Below, in pieces: positions 23,001 to 34,972 of a DNA stretch of 64,000 bases; within the stretch, counting starts at the first letter, position 1, and every line of letters begins with the position of its first letter. Made by a program: the position numbers and the translations under genes. Origin of the DNA: Anthonomus grandis grandis (lineage: Eukaryota > Arthropoda > Insecta > Coleoptera > Curculionidae); NCBI RefSeq assembly GCF_022605725.1, contig NC_065547.1, forward strand, positions 14,363,167 to 14,427,166. The letters run 5' to 3'. A model generated the notes under the pieces. It saw nothing but the letters and a program-made list of their open reading frames with translations, made no database searches and was not told where the DNA came from.

Positions 23001-23284
23001 CAATTTCAGTGATTAAAACTTTTGAGAACTCTAAGAGAAGTAAACACATAGACATTAAATACCATTTCATCAAAGACCTGTGCAATAAAAAATAAATTAT
23101 AATAAAATACGTGTCTTTTAACCAAAACTTGTGTACTGTGAAAAGAAAAATTTGTGTACTTCAGAAAATGTTTAGTAAGTTAAGTTTCATATTTTTTAAA
23201 ATTTTGAATGTACTGCTAATTTCAAGTAAAGGTAGATATTATGTTGAGCAATTGAAATGTTAGAGCATTTAAATTGAGAGGGCG

Positions 23285-23513
23285 TGTTAAGTATTTATAA
23301 TTAAAATGATCTCTCATGTGAAGCCACTATTAGTTTGTGGCATGACCCCACTCCGTGAGCCTTTTGTGGTTATGTAGTTTTTAAGGTTAGTTTTATTGTT
23401 GTTGTCTTTGAATTGTAAGCATGCCGGAAAACGTTTTTTAAGTTAACCATTAAAAGTACTTTCGTAGTCGAAATAAGGTGCTTTATTTTGCCTCATAACA
23501 ACCATCTTTAAAA
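23285..23513 (+). repeat. Copia 3' LTR
   Basis: Begins TGTTAAGTATTTATAATTAA after the purine-rich GAGAGGGCG and ends CATCTTTAAAA. TSD CTTTT follows. Confidence 0.92.
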
Positions 23514-24193
23514 CTTTTTTTATTAGAACCTGCCAATGTAGCCTTTTACCTACATAGGTACACACCTACTATTTTAGAACCGGCCATCTTTTTCTGAAAG
23601 TGTGCAAGTATCTTTCTAATTTTTCATTTATTGATAATGTTGTGATATCGCGTTAATTTTGTTCCTTGGTGTTTATATTAGTTTTTGTGTGGTATCGTGG
23701 TTTCTTAATTAGTAATATGGAACATTTAAAAAATAAAGTTTTGAAAGGTCAGACTCTTGAGGTTATTGCAAATATAATAAGAATTGGTGATGAGGAAAGT
23801 GCCAATAATGCTTTTAAGCTACCCTTAAAAAATAAAACAGAACAAGCATATATGTATTGTGAAGTAGGGCGATTTACTATAATTAAAATTAGAAAAGAAG
23901 ATCAACATCGACGTGAGTTTGACCCTACAGAGCCGACTCCAGCAAAAACACGTCAGAGATTATTATTATTATTTTTAGTACTGGAAAAAATTGATGATGC
24001 TGATTTTGGCGTAATAAGAAGAATTATTGAGAAATTTTATACAAAATAGTACCATTTATTATAAAATATTTATACAAAATAGTACCAACTTTAGGAAAGA
24101 TGCTGGCGAAAATTAAGGAGGAAATTGAATTTCCATATGAAAAAGACTCACTGCGAAGATTATTAAAAAATAATGGCTTTTATTGGAGAAGAT

Positions 24194-24444
24194 TGTCAGG
24201 TATACAACTAGAGTATACTTTTAAATTGCCTATTTATGGCTTGTCAGATATTGACAAAGGACAACTGATGTTCAGTGAGTTGTAGGTTGGGTTATTGGTG
24301 TATCACTTGCACTTGTGGAGAATAAAATAAGTAATAAAATAATTATAATGTGTTATTATTCTATCTCATTATAAAGTGTACCCAATCAAGTGCTCCCAAA
24401 TTATAAGAAGAAAAATAAATATAAATTAACATGGCGCAGTCCGG
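24194..24444 (+). repeat. Gypsy 1 5' LTR and primer site
   Basis: The LTR 24194-24431 starts TGTCAGGTATACAA and ends AAATTAACA (TG...CA). The primer site TGGCGCAGTCCGG follows at 24432-24444. Confidence 0.9.
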
Positions 24445-24537
24445 TAAAAAGCAAAATTAAGTTAGGGAAACCGCATGGTCATACCCTAGTTGGCCACAAG
24501 TTCGTAATAAAATAAGCTAATAATAATATGGGTAACA

Positions 24538-25305
24538 GCCGAGGTATTTCTCCAATGCGGAATGCGGATGAAAAAGATGTTGCGGAAAACTGAAGAATAT
24601 GGCGAAGCAGGTTTGAGAATTACTTAAAGGCTTCAGAAGCCACTAAAAAGTCAGAAGAAGTACAGTGTGCTCAACTTTTACACTATGTCGGCAAAGAAGG
24701 ATTTAAAATTTTTAGGACCTTCTCATTTGGCCAAGAAGAAAAAGACAAATTACAGCCTCTGCTCAGGAAATTTGAGATGCATTTTAAACCTAAGGTAAAT
24801 TTATCCTATGAACGTTATATATTTTTACCAGGAGGCAACAGGCAGGGCAAACCCTAGAGCAGTTCAATGTTGCTTTGAAAGAACAGGCACAAAAATATAA
24901 ATTTGATGCCTTGGAGGAGGGTCTAATTAAGTGTATGGTTATCTGTGGAGTTCGGAGTAACGAGCTCAGGGAAAAGCTTCTACAGGATGACACTTTAACT
25001 TTAGACCAAGTAATCGACCTAAATTCAAGGATATAAATGATATTCATAACAGAGCGAGATTTGAGATAAGACTTCAAAATAAGCAGGGCTCAAGACATGA
25101 ACAAAAACAAAACCAGAAGCATGAACAACTTCACCACGGAGCTGGTAGAAGCCTACGTAGGTAAAAAAGTTATTTCAAGTCCTAAATGTGGTAGAACTCA
25201 TACTTTAAATAATTGTCCAGCTTATGGAAAATTTTGTTTAAAATGCAAAAAGAAAAATCGTTTCTCAGTAGTATGTAAAAATTCCACATCAATATACATG
25301 AGGTA
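24538..25305 (+). pseudogene. Gypsy 1 gag
   Basis: The frame from ATG near 24538 (MGNSRGISP) has an early stop, then FENYLKASEATKKSEEV, a helical capsid-like region. A shifted frame gives LEQFNVALKEQAQKY and RSNELREKLLQDDTLTLDQ. Two zinc-knuckle-like units follow at 25180-25275: PKCGRTHTLNNCPAYGK and FCLKCKKKNRFSVVC. The first resembles the CxxCxxxHxxxxC pattern. Several frameshifts are present. Confidence 0.8.
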
Positions 25306-25368
25306 ACAGAGGAAAATGAGATTTATTCTGTAGGAGAAATTAATAAAAGAAATTACAAAGATTCATTT

Positions 25369-27166
25369 TTGTACATTGATGCAAGAGAAAGTAGGGAAAA
25401 TAAAAATAAAAATTGCATGTTAGGAAATGAATGGTTTACAGATCTGTTTGTAGATAATCATAAATTTATATTAAAAGTTGACACACGTGCAATGTGTAAT
25501 GCATTATCTTTAGACCACTTAAAACACTTAGGACTATTTAATATACCAATAAAAACTACAAATTGCAGGCTTAGGTCATACACAGGGGACAATCTAAAAG
25601 TAGTAGGCATATGTGAATTAAGTTGCAAGAAAAATAGTAAAATGTTTAAATTAGAGTTTTATATTGTAGAAAGTAATACACAGGCTATTTTGGGCTTGTC
25701 CTCTTGCAGAAATCTAGAAATTATAAAAAAGATAGAATCTTTAAAAAGTGAAAATAATGAGTATAAAGACTTATTAGATAAATATAAAGAAAATTTTGAG
25801 GGTATAGGTTGTTTAGCAGGTAAATATCACATAAAATTAAAAGAAAATGCATAGCCGGTTGCTCATGCCACAAGAAGAGTAGCTCTCCCACTGCTACCTA
25901 TATTAAAAGAAAGCTTAGTGGAACTTGAAAAACAAAAAATAATCGAAAAGGTGGAAGGAGCAACTGACTGGGTTAATGCTCTAGTTATAGCTAGAAAACC
26001 AAATGGTACTCTCAGAATATGCTTAGACCCAAAAGATCTGAATGAAAGCATACAGAGGGAACAATGTTTAATTCCAACGCTGGAAGAGATTACAGCTAAA
26101 ATGGCTGGTGCCAAGGTTTTTTCCACATTAGATGCAACTTGTGGGTTTTACCAAATTGCTCTTGACAAAGAAAGTACAGATCTTTGTGTGTTTGGCACGC
26201 CATTTGGGCGGTATACATTTCTGAGATTACCATATGGAATAAAGTCTGCACCTGAGGTTTTTCAACATAATTTTAGGGAAATATTTCAAGGTTGTGAAGG
26301 GACAGGAATTTATATTGATGACTTGGTAATTTTTGAAAAAAAAAATTATAACATGATCTGAGGTTGATAAAGGTCCTAGAAACTGCGAAATCTAATAATA
26401 TTAAATTTAATCTGGAATAGTGTCATTTAGGTAAATCTAATATAAAGTACATGATGGGACACCAAATTTCAGGTGATGGAGTGTCATTAGACGACAAAAT
26501 TAGCAGCAATAAAGCAATTGACAACACCTACATGCAAAGAGGATGTTCAGAGGGCTTTGGGAATGCTTACTTATGTTAGTTTATTCCAAATTTTTCAACA
26601 AACTCAGACCCTTTAAGAGCATTACTGAAAAAAGATGAAAAAAAATCTTAACATCAAGTCCAGTCTTACAATTTTTAATATACAAAAAGAAACAGTAATT
26701 TCTGTAGACAGTTCAAAGTCAGGGGTAGGAGCAGTTTTGCTTCAAAATAAGTTACCGTGAGCATTTGCCTTCAAAGCTTTAACTGAAACTCAAGAAAGAT
26801 ATGCGCAAATTGAAAAAGAAATGGCAGCAATATGCTTTGGTTTAAACAGGTTTCATGAATATATCTTTGGGAAAAAAGTTAAAGTGGATCACCAGCCTTT
26901 ACTAACAATTTTTAAAAACCCTTTAAATAAGTGCCCTCCTAGACTTGAAAGAATTGTTATTACAGGTACAAAAACATGATTTAGAAGTATACTATAAGCC
27001 AGGCACAAAACTTATTATAGCAGATACTTTATCGAGGGCTTATATTCAAGATAAAAGTTATGATAATTTTGATAATGAACTTCAGGCACAAGTATGTCTT
27101 GTAGTGTCGGAAATAAATGTTACAGAAGGAAAATTAAATGAAATTGAAAAAAATGACTTTAAGTGA
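25369..27166 (+). pseudogene. Gypsy 1 protease, RT and RNase H
   Basis: The protease is at 25470-25710, with VDTRAMCNAL where the catalytic DTG has become DTR. RT starts after a TAG at about 25852 and shows EKVEGATDWVNALVIARK, LRICLDPKDLN, FSTLDATCGFYQIALD and the YIDDLVIF box near 26310. After frame breaks, RNase H shows VDSSKSGVGAVLL and ERYAQIEKEMAAICFGLNRF, with HDLEVYYKPGTKLIIADTLSR (26970-27035) at its end. At least four disruptions. Confidence 0.88.
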
Positions 27167-27479
27167 TAAAACTTTACAGGAATTAAAAACTGTTATTTTA
27201 AATGGGTGGCCCAATTCAATTAAAAAAGTCAGGGATTGTATAAAACCCTATTTTAAATTCAGAGATGGGTTCACTTTGCATAAAAATTTGATTTTAAAAG
27301 GAAATTGTTTAGTAATACCTAAAAGTTTACACAGTGAAATGTTAAACAAAGTACACTATAACCATTTGGGTGTTAAAAAGTGTTTGGACTTAGCTAAAGG
27401 TTCAATTTATTGGCCCACAATATCTAATGATATTAAATAAAAAATTGAAGTATGCCATATATATGTCAAAAATATTCTA
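27138..27479 (+). pseudogene. Gypsy 1 integrase N-terminal zinc domain
   Basis: The frame includes HSEMLNKVHYNHLGVKKCLDL and YWPTISNDIK, followed by CHIYVKN/CQKYS in neighbouring frames, an HHCC-type zinc-binding domain. It stops at the Tigger insertion site. Confidence 0.78.
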
Positions 27480-27691
27480 AATCGTCGGGTGACTTTGGCT
27501 CAATTTAAAGAATACCTGTTTATTGTATTTAACAACAAATATGTGAGTTTCTAATATTTTAAACTAAGTTAGTCGTAGGTAAAGCCTATCTAGAGCTTAA
27601 ATTTTCTTTAAATACCTACCTATCTGATAACAATATTTTACGCTTTCTTTCTAATGTTTTTATCAACGGTTTTGAAAATGGCTTTTTTTCA

Positions 27692-29145
27692 GTAAATTAT
27701 GCCTTCGACCTACAAACGCACAGCCGGTGCTAGGAGTTATGTTAACTACACCAAAGAGACTTTAAAATAGAGCCGTAGAAGCAGTAAAAAACGAAGAACT
27801 CTCTCAAAGAAAGGCTGCCCTACAATTTAAAGTTCCAGTTAAGACAATAAAAAACAAAATTAAAAATAGACACACAAAATCAATAGGTGGTCAGCCGGTT
27901 TTTACAAAAATTGAAGAAGATGCATTTACTTCACATATTTGCACTCTTTCTCATGATGGGTTCCCCATCGACCAAACTAACCTTAAATATTTAGTTAAAA
28001 ACTACGTAGACCGCGAGGGCAGAACCACTGAAGCAGTTTCCAGAAAACTTTTCTTCTAAGAAACCCAACACTAACGCAACGGTTTGCGAGTAACATAAAA
28101 AGATCACGGGCCGAAATAAATGAAGACACCATAACTGAATATTTTAATAATTTGGAGGAAGAACTTAAGGACGTTCCGCCAAATTGTATTTGGAACTATG
28201 ACGAAACGAATCTAAGTGACGATCCGGGTCGTAAAAGAGTTCTGACCAAACGCGGGACCAAATATATAGAGAGGGTCTTAAATACTAGCAAATCTGCGGT
28301 ATCCATTATGTTTTGCGGTAACGCTGCTGGCAACGTGCTTCCTCCCTACGTTGTATATAAATCAGACAAGCTATGGTCAACCTGGATAGCGAATGGTCCA
28401 GATAATTCGCGATATAACAGATCCAAGAGCGGTTGGTTTGATTCGTTGTGTATTGACGACTGGTTTATTTCTCTGGTTCTGCCTAAATTAAAAAAGATTC
28501 CTGCGAAAAAAGTGATTATAGGCGATAACTTATCCTCCCATATTTCACCCACAGTTATTCAGAATTGCGAACGAGAAAATATCTCATTTCTGTCTTCCTG
28601 CCAACTCCACCCATTTAACGCAACCCCTAGACGTAGCCTATTTTCATCCCATGAAGGTAGCTTGGCGGAAAATTCTACTCGATTTTAAGACCCACAACAT
28701 CAATACTGGCTCCATCCCCAAAACAATTTTTCCTCAACTCCTTAAAAAGCTAGTGGACGCTGTTAGTAAACAGGGTGGAAAAAATCTTGAAAACGGCTTC
28801 CGAAAATGCGGAATTTTATATTTTTTGCGGAAAGTGTTAGAGAGAATTCCAAGTTACAACAGAAATCAGCAGAATCCCGTCGAAATAGCAGCGAGGGTAA
28901 GTGATGTGGTTATTAATTTTTTGGAAAAAAATAGAGGAATACACTCTGAACCAAAACAAAAACGCAGACGGAAAATTGAGGTAACTGCTGGAAAAAGTAT
29001 CAGCTCGGATGATGTTCAAAATCGCAAGATAGCAGAAAGCCTTAATAAAACTGAAAAAAACTTTAAAAAAAATGGTCCCTTTAAGAAAACACAATCCAAG
29101 AAAGCAGAAACAAATGAAAATAAAAATAAAAAAAGGAAAAAATAA
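27692..29145 (+). pseudogene. Tigger/pogo DDE_1 transposase
   Basis: The N-terminal HTH_psq-like region begins near 27700 with TYKRTAGARSYVNYTKETL and continues in changing frames (KKAALQFKVPVKTIKNKIK type). The catalytic frame 28152-28688 has CIWNYDETNLSDDPG (first Asp) and KKVIIGDNLSSHIS (second Asp). After a frameshift near 28640, the other frame supplies the third acidic site region (LDVAYFHPMKVAWRKIL). The C-terminus (28651-29145) is Lys/Asn rich. Frame breaks near 27770, 28060 and 28640 make it inactive. Confidence 0.85.
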
Positions 29146-29350
29146 ACACAAATAACAATAAGAAAAATAACATACAGACACTCAATTCTAGGGAAAATAT
29201 AGATGAAATGACCTTGGAGGCTGCTGAATAAGAAATTGATAATTTTCTTGCAGAAATAGATAATATGCCTGAACCGATTGAAGTTGTAAATGCTAATGGG
29301 CCTGGAACCAGCGGCTTATCGAAAATCGAAAAAAAAGAAGAAAACAAAAT

Positions 29351-29635
29351 ATGAATCGGATTCAGACACAAGTTTGTATTTCTAGTTCCAGTTTAGTTTA
29401 CATGGATAATTCGTCAGAAAATGAAGAATTTTGTTCTATCGCTGGCAAATTTGATGGGTATGCCAAGGAAATTCGGTTTGGCTGGGTTTTAAAAATGGTC
29501 CATGTTAAAAAAAATATTTGGAAGTGGCCTGAACAGCCCTTACGAAATTCCTACTATGTGGCATATTTTGATGTCTGTGGAGATCCATCTATCATAGACA
29601 GGGATAATTTCATGTTTAAAACTTTGTTTAAATAA
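29351..29635 (+). pseudogene. C-terminal piece of the Tigger-encoded protein (tentative)
   Basis: The frame reads MDNSSENEEFCSIAGKFDG, WKWPEQPLRNSYYVAYF and ends at TAA 29635. It lies downstream of the transposase in the same element and strand, and could be its last segment after stops at about 29144 and 29229. The assignment rests on position and composition only. Confidence 0.4.
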
Positions 29636-30021
29636 AGAAATTTGTTGGCTTTCATATTTTTTAATTTTTTTTGCCATACCTAATTATGTTTTACCAAACA
29701 TACCTTCTCTGAAAATCTAAAAATATCAAATTATATTTTTTAAATGAGTCAAATATATCCATCCGAATGGGTGTCTGCCCCAGTCTTTAAAATAAACCTA
29801 AATAAGCACAAAATATTGTATGGAACAAAGTCACCCGATCCTTGAGGACTTTTTATTTATTTTTTTTTGAAATAGGATTTAGTTACATACCGTTAGGTAG
29901 ATCGTTCAATTAAATACATTAAGACTGAAATAAAACTAATAAAAATTTTGCATTTTTTGTGATATTATATATAAAAAAATGTTGACCAACTTTAAAACTG
30001 GGTCAAAGTCACCCGACTTTA

Positions 30022-30809
30022 CGGTACTTAAAAGATTTACTAAAGAATGGGAATTTACTCATATTGTTAGTTCTCCAACCTATGCCAAATCAAATGGTAT
30101 GGCAGAGAAAAATGTCCAAACATCTAAAAATATGTTTAAAAAGTTCTTAAAGGAAAAGAAAGATATCTATTTGGCTTTGCTGTATTATAGAAATATGCCA
30201 ATTTTTAACAATGTTTCTCCAGCAAACTTATTAATGTCGAGAAATCTAAGAGCAATCCTTAAGACCATATGTAATAGATACATAATTATGATTTATACTA
30301 AGTTTTTGGAAAAAACAACAGGCACAGTACAATAATTATAATAGGCCAGGAGTTAAAGAGTTACCAGACATTTTGCCTAATACCAAAGTTGTAATTCAAT
30401 TAAAGCCTAAAGGTATTTGGGTGCCTGGTAGGGTTGTACAAAAACGTAGAGACAGGTCATATCAACTAAAAACTGATTCTCGCTCTATATCAAACAAGTC
30501 ACAACCAACTTTATTCCATGGGATTAAGGATATATTATGACACATTAAGGGTTCAGGAGTTTGGGATTTAGAATATTTTTGACATATAAATCGGTTAGGT
30601 TCTTCTCAGACAATGCAGGGAATGAAGTTAAAAACAAAAAGTGTTTCTTAGAGTTAAGTGAAAGTGAACTAGATAATGAAAGTAAAAATGAGTCAGAAGA
30701 CACTGAGATGTATAGTGCAGAAAGTGAGGACGAAGAAGAACAAAACTTAAATCCTGTGTTTACTCGTAGAGGTAGATTAGTTAGAGCACCTACTAGGTTA
30801 GATCTATAA
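30022..30809 (+). pseudogene. Gypsy 1 integrase C-terminal part and acidic tail
   Basis: Right of Tigger the frame reads LKRFTKEWEFTHIVSSPTY and KSNGMAEKNVQTSKN (catalytic Glu region). Then come PGVKELPDILPNTKV and KGIWVPGRVVQKRRDRSY in shifted frames, and an acidic end (ESEDTEMYSAESEDEEEQN) closing with TRRGRLVRAPTRLDL at 30809. The core with both catalytic Asp residues is missing: the left part ends at CQKYS and the right begins STVLKRF in the same frame once Tigger is removed. Confidence 0.82.
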
Positions 30810-30864
30810 GGATGTAGTACTGTAAGTTAATCAGGATAAGAATGTTTATTTTTTTTTATTTTAT

Positions 30865-31102
30865 AAAAAAGGGAGATGTCAGGTATACAACCAGAGCATA
30901 TTTTGAAATTGACTATTTATGGCTTGTCAGACATTGGCAAAAGACAACTGATGTTCAGTGAGTTGTAGGTTGGGTTATTGGTGTATGACTTGCACTTATG
31001 GAGAATAAAATAATTATAATGTGTTATTATTCTATCTCATTATAAAGTGTACCCAATCAAGTGCTCCCAAATTATAAGAAGAAAAATAAATAAAAATTAA
31101 CA
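30865..31102 (+). repeat. Gypsy 1 polypurine tract and 3' LTR
   Basis: AAAAAAGGGAGA (30865-30876) directly precedes the LTR 30877-31102, which starts TGTCAGGTATACAA and ends AAATTAACA. Confidence 0.9.
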
Positions 31103-31885
31103 AAGATCTCAAAACCGCAGTAAAATTTTAATGGAATATTCGGAATAGCAGAAAACATTAGTTCGAGTGGTCGCTACATTGTAGTCCGGAAACGAAAAGG
31201 GATTTGTTGAGGGTGCATCTCTAAATTTTAGAGCTGGACTAGGTATCTACGGGGGATTATCACGGGCAAATGAACGAAATGGAAAGAAGAAAAACTGTTG
31301 CCAAATATTCCAGAACAGACTGTTGTTATTATGGACAACGCTCCCTATCACTCTGTATTAGCAAGTAGTGTCCACAAAATCCTCGACAAAATGTGTAATA
31401 GTAAATTGGCTCAAAAACAACAAAATTAATTTTGACGAATCAAAAAGAAAATTTGAGCTTTACGATTTGTTATGTGCGCATAAGCCTAATACGACCACTA
31501 AAAATTATAAAATAGACAATTTAATGAAAGAACATGGACATATTCCACTAAGAATACCACTTCACATTTGCGAATTAAACCCTATAGAATTAGTGTGGGC
31601 CGAAGTAAAGCAATATTTAGGAAATCATAATACTGCTGATTTAACAGCTATACCAAATTATTAGATTTATTATACGAGGGTATTGAGTCTGTCAGTTCCA
31701 ATCATTGGAAAAAGAACGTCAGACATGTTATAGATATAGAGAATAGGTATTAGAAAACTGACCAGATAATGGAAGACATCCCTGAAAAATTAATTATAAA
31801 AGAGGATGATGAGGAAAGTGAGCTCTGATGAGTTAGACGATTCGGAAGAAGAAAACATTGATCCTGATTCTGACTAAGAAACCAT

Positions 31886-32624
31886 GACATTTTTGTGTTA
31901 AGAAGATGGGATTTCCTGAGTTCATTAATATAGATTTACAAAATCAATCGCTTTTATTCTTGGTTATAAAAATAAAAAAAACCAGATAAGTAGAAAATAA
32001 AAAAGGTAAAATATCCAAATTTTTTTTAATTGATAGCGTGCGCCACTGAAAAGGCCTCGAGACCAAGTTCGAAATGGGTTTTTTACAGTATTTATGGCCT
32101 TCTTCCCCCTTTCGTCGCGGTTACAGTTACCGCAGATGGTCCATGGATCAAATGATGGACTATTTTTATTTAGTACAGCCCTGTTTACAAGGATTGATTT
32201 TAAGGGTTAAATTAGTGCATGATTATCTCTAGGATTAAAATGAAGGGTTGTATCAGTTTAGACGAAGAATTATAGGACATAACCTTTAAATCTTTAAAAG
32301 TCTTATTGTAGTTAAAAAATAATAAAAATAAACTAATACATTTTTTTATTTTTTAAGGCTTAGGTTTGTCCTTGTCTTCCTCTTGTTCTTTATTTTTGTG
32401 TACAAAAATAAAAATCTCGTAAGCTAACATCTACCCTGTTTGGGACACATCAAATTCGGGTATCAATCGCCATTTGATCAAAGTATTAAATATTTGGTAG
32501 TTTGGTACACGCGTTGTAAACTTAGCTAATGGCGACAAGATTATTTATAAGTGAAGTTTAAAATTTTCCAATGTTTTTTTAACGTTAATTCACAATATAA
32601 CAACACTACCTAATAGCAGTAAAC
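31886..32624. other. No gene recognised
   Basis: AT-rich, with a CT/TC-rich patch near 32360-32400. It probably includes the 3' end of the split DDE_3 element, whose terminus I could not find. Confidence 0.4.
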
Positions 32625-32626
32625 TA

Positions 32627-34738
32627 ACTATACTCTATTTCAGAAGTGTGTAGAGCAATAAAACCTCATTAGGTATGCAAAAGTGGTACCTGGTGATCCG
32701 CCAATATTTTATGCCACTACCTTAGTTGGGTATTAGTTTCAATGTAAAATTCTTTCTTTTCGTTGATTGCAGGTAGTGCCACCCGGTTTTGGGTCAATTT
32801 ATGAGTTTTGCCCATTGTTACCCACTGATAAACATTGAAAACGGTTCGCCAAAGGCGTGCAACTGGGACTTGTTTTATACCTTATAATTATGGTACTTAA
32901 ATGCTATTTTATTTTAGAAAGTTACTTTTGTTTAAATGGAATAATATATTTTTTTCACAAATTTATTGAACATAATATGTAGAGTAAAACAGTTGAAAAT
33001 GTCACTTTTGGATCTGGCACTTTTTGAACAGTGTATAACAATTTTAAATTATAATAGATTGTAGTCTTCTTCGTCATCTGACGAACTGTCATCACCTCTT
33101 GACATTATAATTAAAGGATCGACTGTCTGATCGATGAGGTTGTCAAGATCCCACATTTTGTCCTCTTGCTTAATTACATGCTGGACTGCTTTTCGCCAAT
33201 TCTCTGGTGTCGCTTCCGTAATGGCTTGATCAAACAGTAGCTTAACATCTTTTATTTTAAAAGTCGTGTTTTGTCTTGCTACAAATCCTTTTACCTGCGC
33301 CCATATCAGTTCTATAGGATTTAGTTCGCAATGATATGGCTGTAAGCGCAGTACAGTTATATTATATTTTTCGGCTATATCTTCCACGGCGTATTTCATG
33401 AAACGAGTTTTGTGTAAGTTTGCTATTGCCAGCAGTTCTTTTTTTATCAAATTTGCTTCAAACGCAATACCTTTTGCAGTCAGCCAATCGATAATTTCTT
33501 GCTTTCTTCAACTTGAAGTTGGCGTCTTCTCTATTCGCCGTGAATGATAGCTTGCGTTATCCATAACCACCACCGAATTAGCCGGAAGAAATTTTATCAT
33601 TTCACCAAAATAGTCCTCGAAAACGTCTGAGTTCATGTCTTCATGGTAATCTCCTGTGCGAGTCGACTCAAAGGTTAGCAGACCTTCTTTTAAAAATCCC
33701 TCTTCGCTTCCAATATGTGTGATTATAAGTCTTTTTCCTTTTCCCGAAGGTACTTTAATACCCGTAGACAGGCCTTCTATGAAAGCTTGGCGAGCATTGG
33801 TTATATTTTTGTCTTGCCACATTCTTTGGACTATATAACCTTCGTTAATCCACGTCTCACCAAGATAAAAAAAACTTTCTTTTGCTCCCTGCGGTACTGC
33901 TTGATACTTCTCAAGTATTGTCGTCTCCAACAAACAATTTTGTCGCTCTCCAGTAAAAGTGCTTTGCGGTTATGCTTTTCCCAGGCAAAATCCATATTTT
34001 TTAAAGTTTTCCATAAAAGTTTTCTACTTATCAACGGAATACTGTCATCTCGGCCAAGCTCCATTAAAATTTTGTCTAGGATGGGTATTTACTTTTTAAA
34101 ATAAAAAGAGTGAACTTTTCTTCGAATTATACATTTAGCATTTTCATCAAGGACTTTTGTAGGTCGTCCTGGCTTTTGCTTGGGAGATTCCACTTGACCT
34201 GCTACTTTTCTTTCCCGCAACAATTTGAAAATGGTGGACTTTCCAATTCCACTCATTCGAGAACATTTTTCAACAATTTCTTGCACAGTAAAACTAGGGT
34301 AATCGTGTTTTATGCAATCATGTACATTTAAAATAATAACTTTTTCACTCAGCGATAGTGGAGAATTTTTAGTACATCTTTTCGTTGGACTGAATACCTC
34401 CATTTTTTAAATATTGGGATAATAATATTGTGATTACACTACAGCGTAGCAGTGACTACTAACGTTTAAAATATGATTTAAAAGTATTTATAGTCTGTAT
34501 ATATTACCTGACCCCATTTTGGCATGTTACAAAGCGTTAAAAGATAGGTACCTATACAAAAGGATTAAAAGTATTTATTTAGTATTTAATCTCTTTCAAA
34601 ATAAAGGCATTTAATCCGTGAAAATTAAATTCATAAATATTATAAGTACCTGCGCCTATGAACTACCACGAAATGTAGCCAAACAGAACGGAATTCCCCA
34701 GTTTATTGCTCTATACACTTCTGAAATAGAGTATAGTG
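32627..34738 (-). mobile_element. DDE_3 (Tc1/IS630-group) transposon with TA duplication
   Basis: Inverted ends: CTATACTCTATTTCAGAAGT at 32628 and its inverse ending at 34737, continuing through GTGT(G/A)TAGAGCAATAAA (about 36 bp). TA flanks it at 32625-32626 and 34739-34740. It carries one transposase gene on the minus strand. Confidence 0.88.
33049..34403 (-). pseudogene. DDE_3 transposase, long frames but first catalytic Asp lost
   Basis: The N-terminal helix-turn-helix region (34403-34089) starts MEVFSPTKRCTKNSPLSLSEK and includes GIGKSTIFKLLRERK and KQKPGRPTKVLDE. The next block (34064-33831) has RKLLWKTLKNMDFAWEKHNR. The catalytic region (33933-33508) reads FFYLGETWINEGYIVQ, where relatives have YLDETW, so the first Asp is Gly. 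It continues with RLIITHIGSEEGFL and VVVMDNASYHSRR (second Asp). The last block (33450-33049) has QPYHCELNPIELIWAQVKGF (Glu) and an acidic tail DDSSSDDEED. Three frame breaks (about 34090, 33910, 33505) separate the blocks. Confidence 0.88.
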
Positions 34739-34972
34739 TAACTTTAACCTGAATACCTGTCCTGAAGCATTTATATTTTCTGTTACAATATGACAGAAAT
34801 AAAAAGGTTGGAAATAAAAAGTTATTTTATTATGAAAAAAGGCAAAATCCATTAATCCCATAAATTATGTTTAAATATATAATTCTGCTAAAAAATCCGT
34901 TAGCCCCTATTACCTTTTTTTTCCGCTAATCAAATAAAATTCCGCTAAATTGGCAACGCTGCACTCACCCAC

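Larger units (their letters stand above)
17008..23513 (+). mobile_element. Ty1/Copia LTR retrotransposon, both LTRs, split by an env provirus
   Basis: Two direct LTRs (17008-17228 and 23285-23513) are flanked by the 5-bp duplication CTTTT (17003-17007 and 23514-23518). The internal order is gag, protease, integrase, RT, RNase H, which is diagnostic of Copia. A 2.1-kb env-only provirus interrupts pol at 19149-21256. Numerous stops show that it is dead. Confidence 0.95.
27480..30019 (+). mobile_element. Pogo/Tigger DNA transposon
   Basis: The ends are inverted: GTCGGGTGACTTTGGCTCAA at 27484 and the inverse of GTCGGGTGACTTTGACCCAG at the right. TA direct repeats flank it at 27478-27479 and 30020-30021. 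Extra internal copies of the terminal motif lie near 29768 and 29826-29840. It interrupts the Gypsy 1 integrase. Confidence 0.8.
24194..31102 (+). mobile_element. Ty3/Gypsy LTR retrotransposon 1, containing a Tigger element
   Basis: LTRs 24194-24431 and 30877-31102 are flanked by the 5-bp duplication AAGAT (24189-24193 and 31103-31107). The internal order is gag, protease, RT, RNase H, integrase. A 2.5-kb pogo/Tigger element interrupts the integrase at 27480-30019. The integrase lacks its central core even before that insertion. Confidence 0.95.
23717..31885 (+). pseudogene. DDE_3 (IS630/Tc1-group) transposase split by a Gypsy element
   Basis: The N-terminal part (23717-24193) starts MEHLKNKVLKGQTLEVI, shows a helix-turn-helix-like region, carries a small tandem duplication at 24037-24092, and ends NNGFYWRR at the Gypsy LTR. 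The C-terminal part resumes at 31108 (SQNRSKILMEYSE). It shows VVIMDNAPYHS (second Asp) near 31330, HICELNPIELVWAEVKQYL (Glu) near 31565-31620, and a very acidic tail ending near 31878. The block with the first Asp (DETW in relatives) is deleted. Frameshifts are many. It is homologous to the better copy at 33049-34403. Confidence 0.8.

Noticed and set aside
28346..29371. Minus frames opposite the Tigger transposase, including Phe/Ile-rich ones
   Set aside because: They mirror Lys/Asn-rich codons of the plus-strand gene and would give nonsensical hydrophobic runs.
31815..31855. CTGATGAG followed later by GAAAAC, a possible hammerhead
   Set aside because: No stem II can form between them, and the stretch encodes the acidic tail of the DDE_3 transposase.
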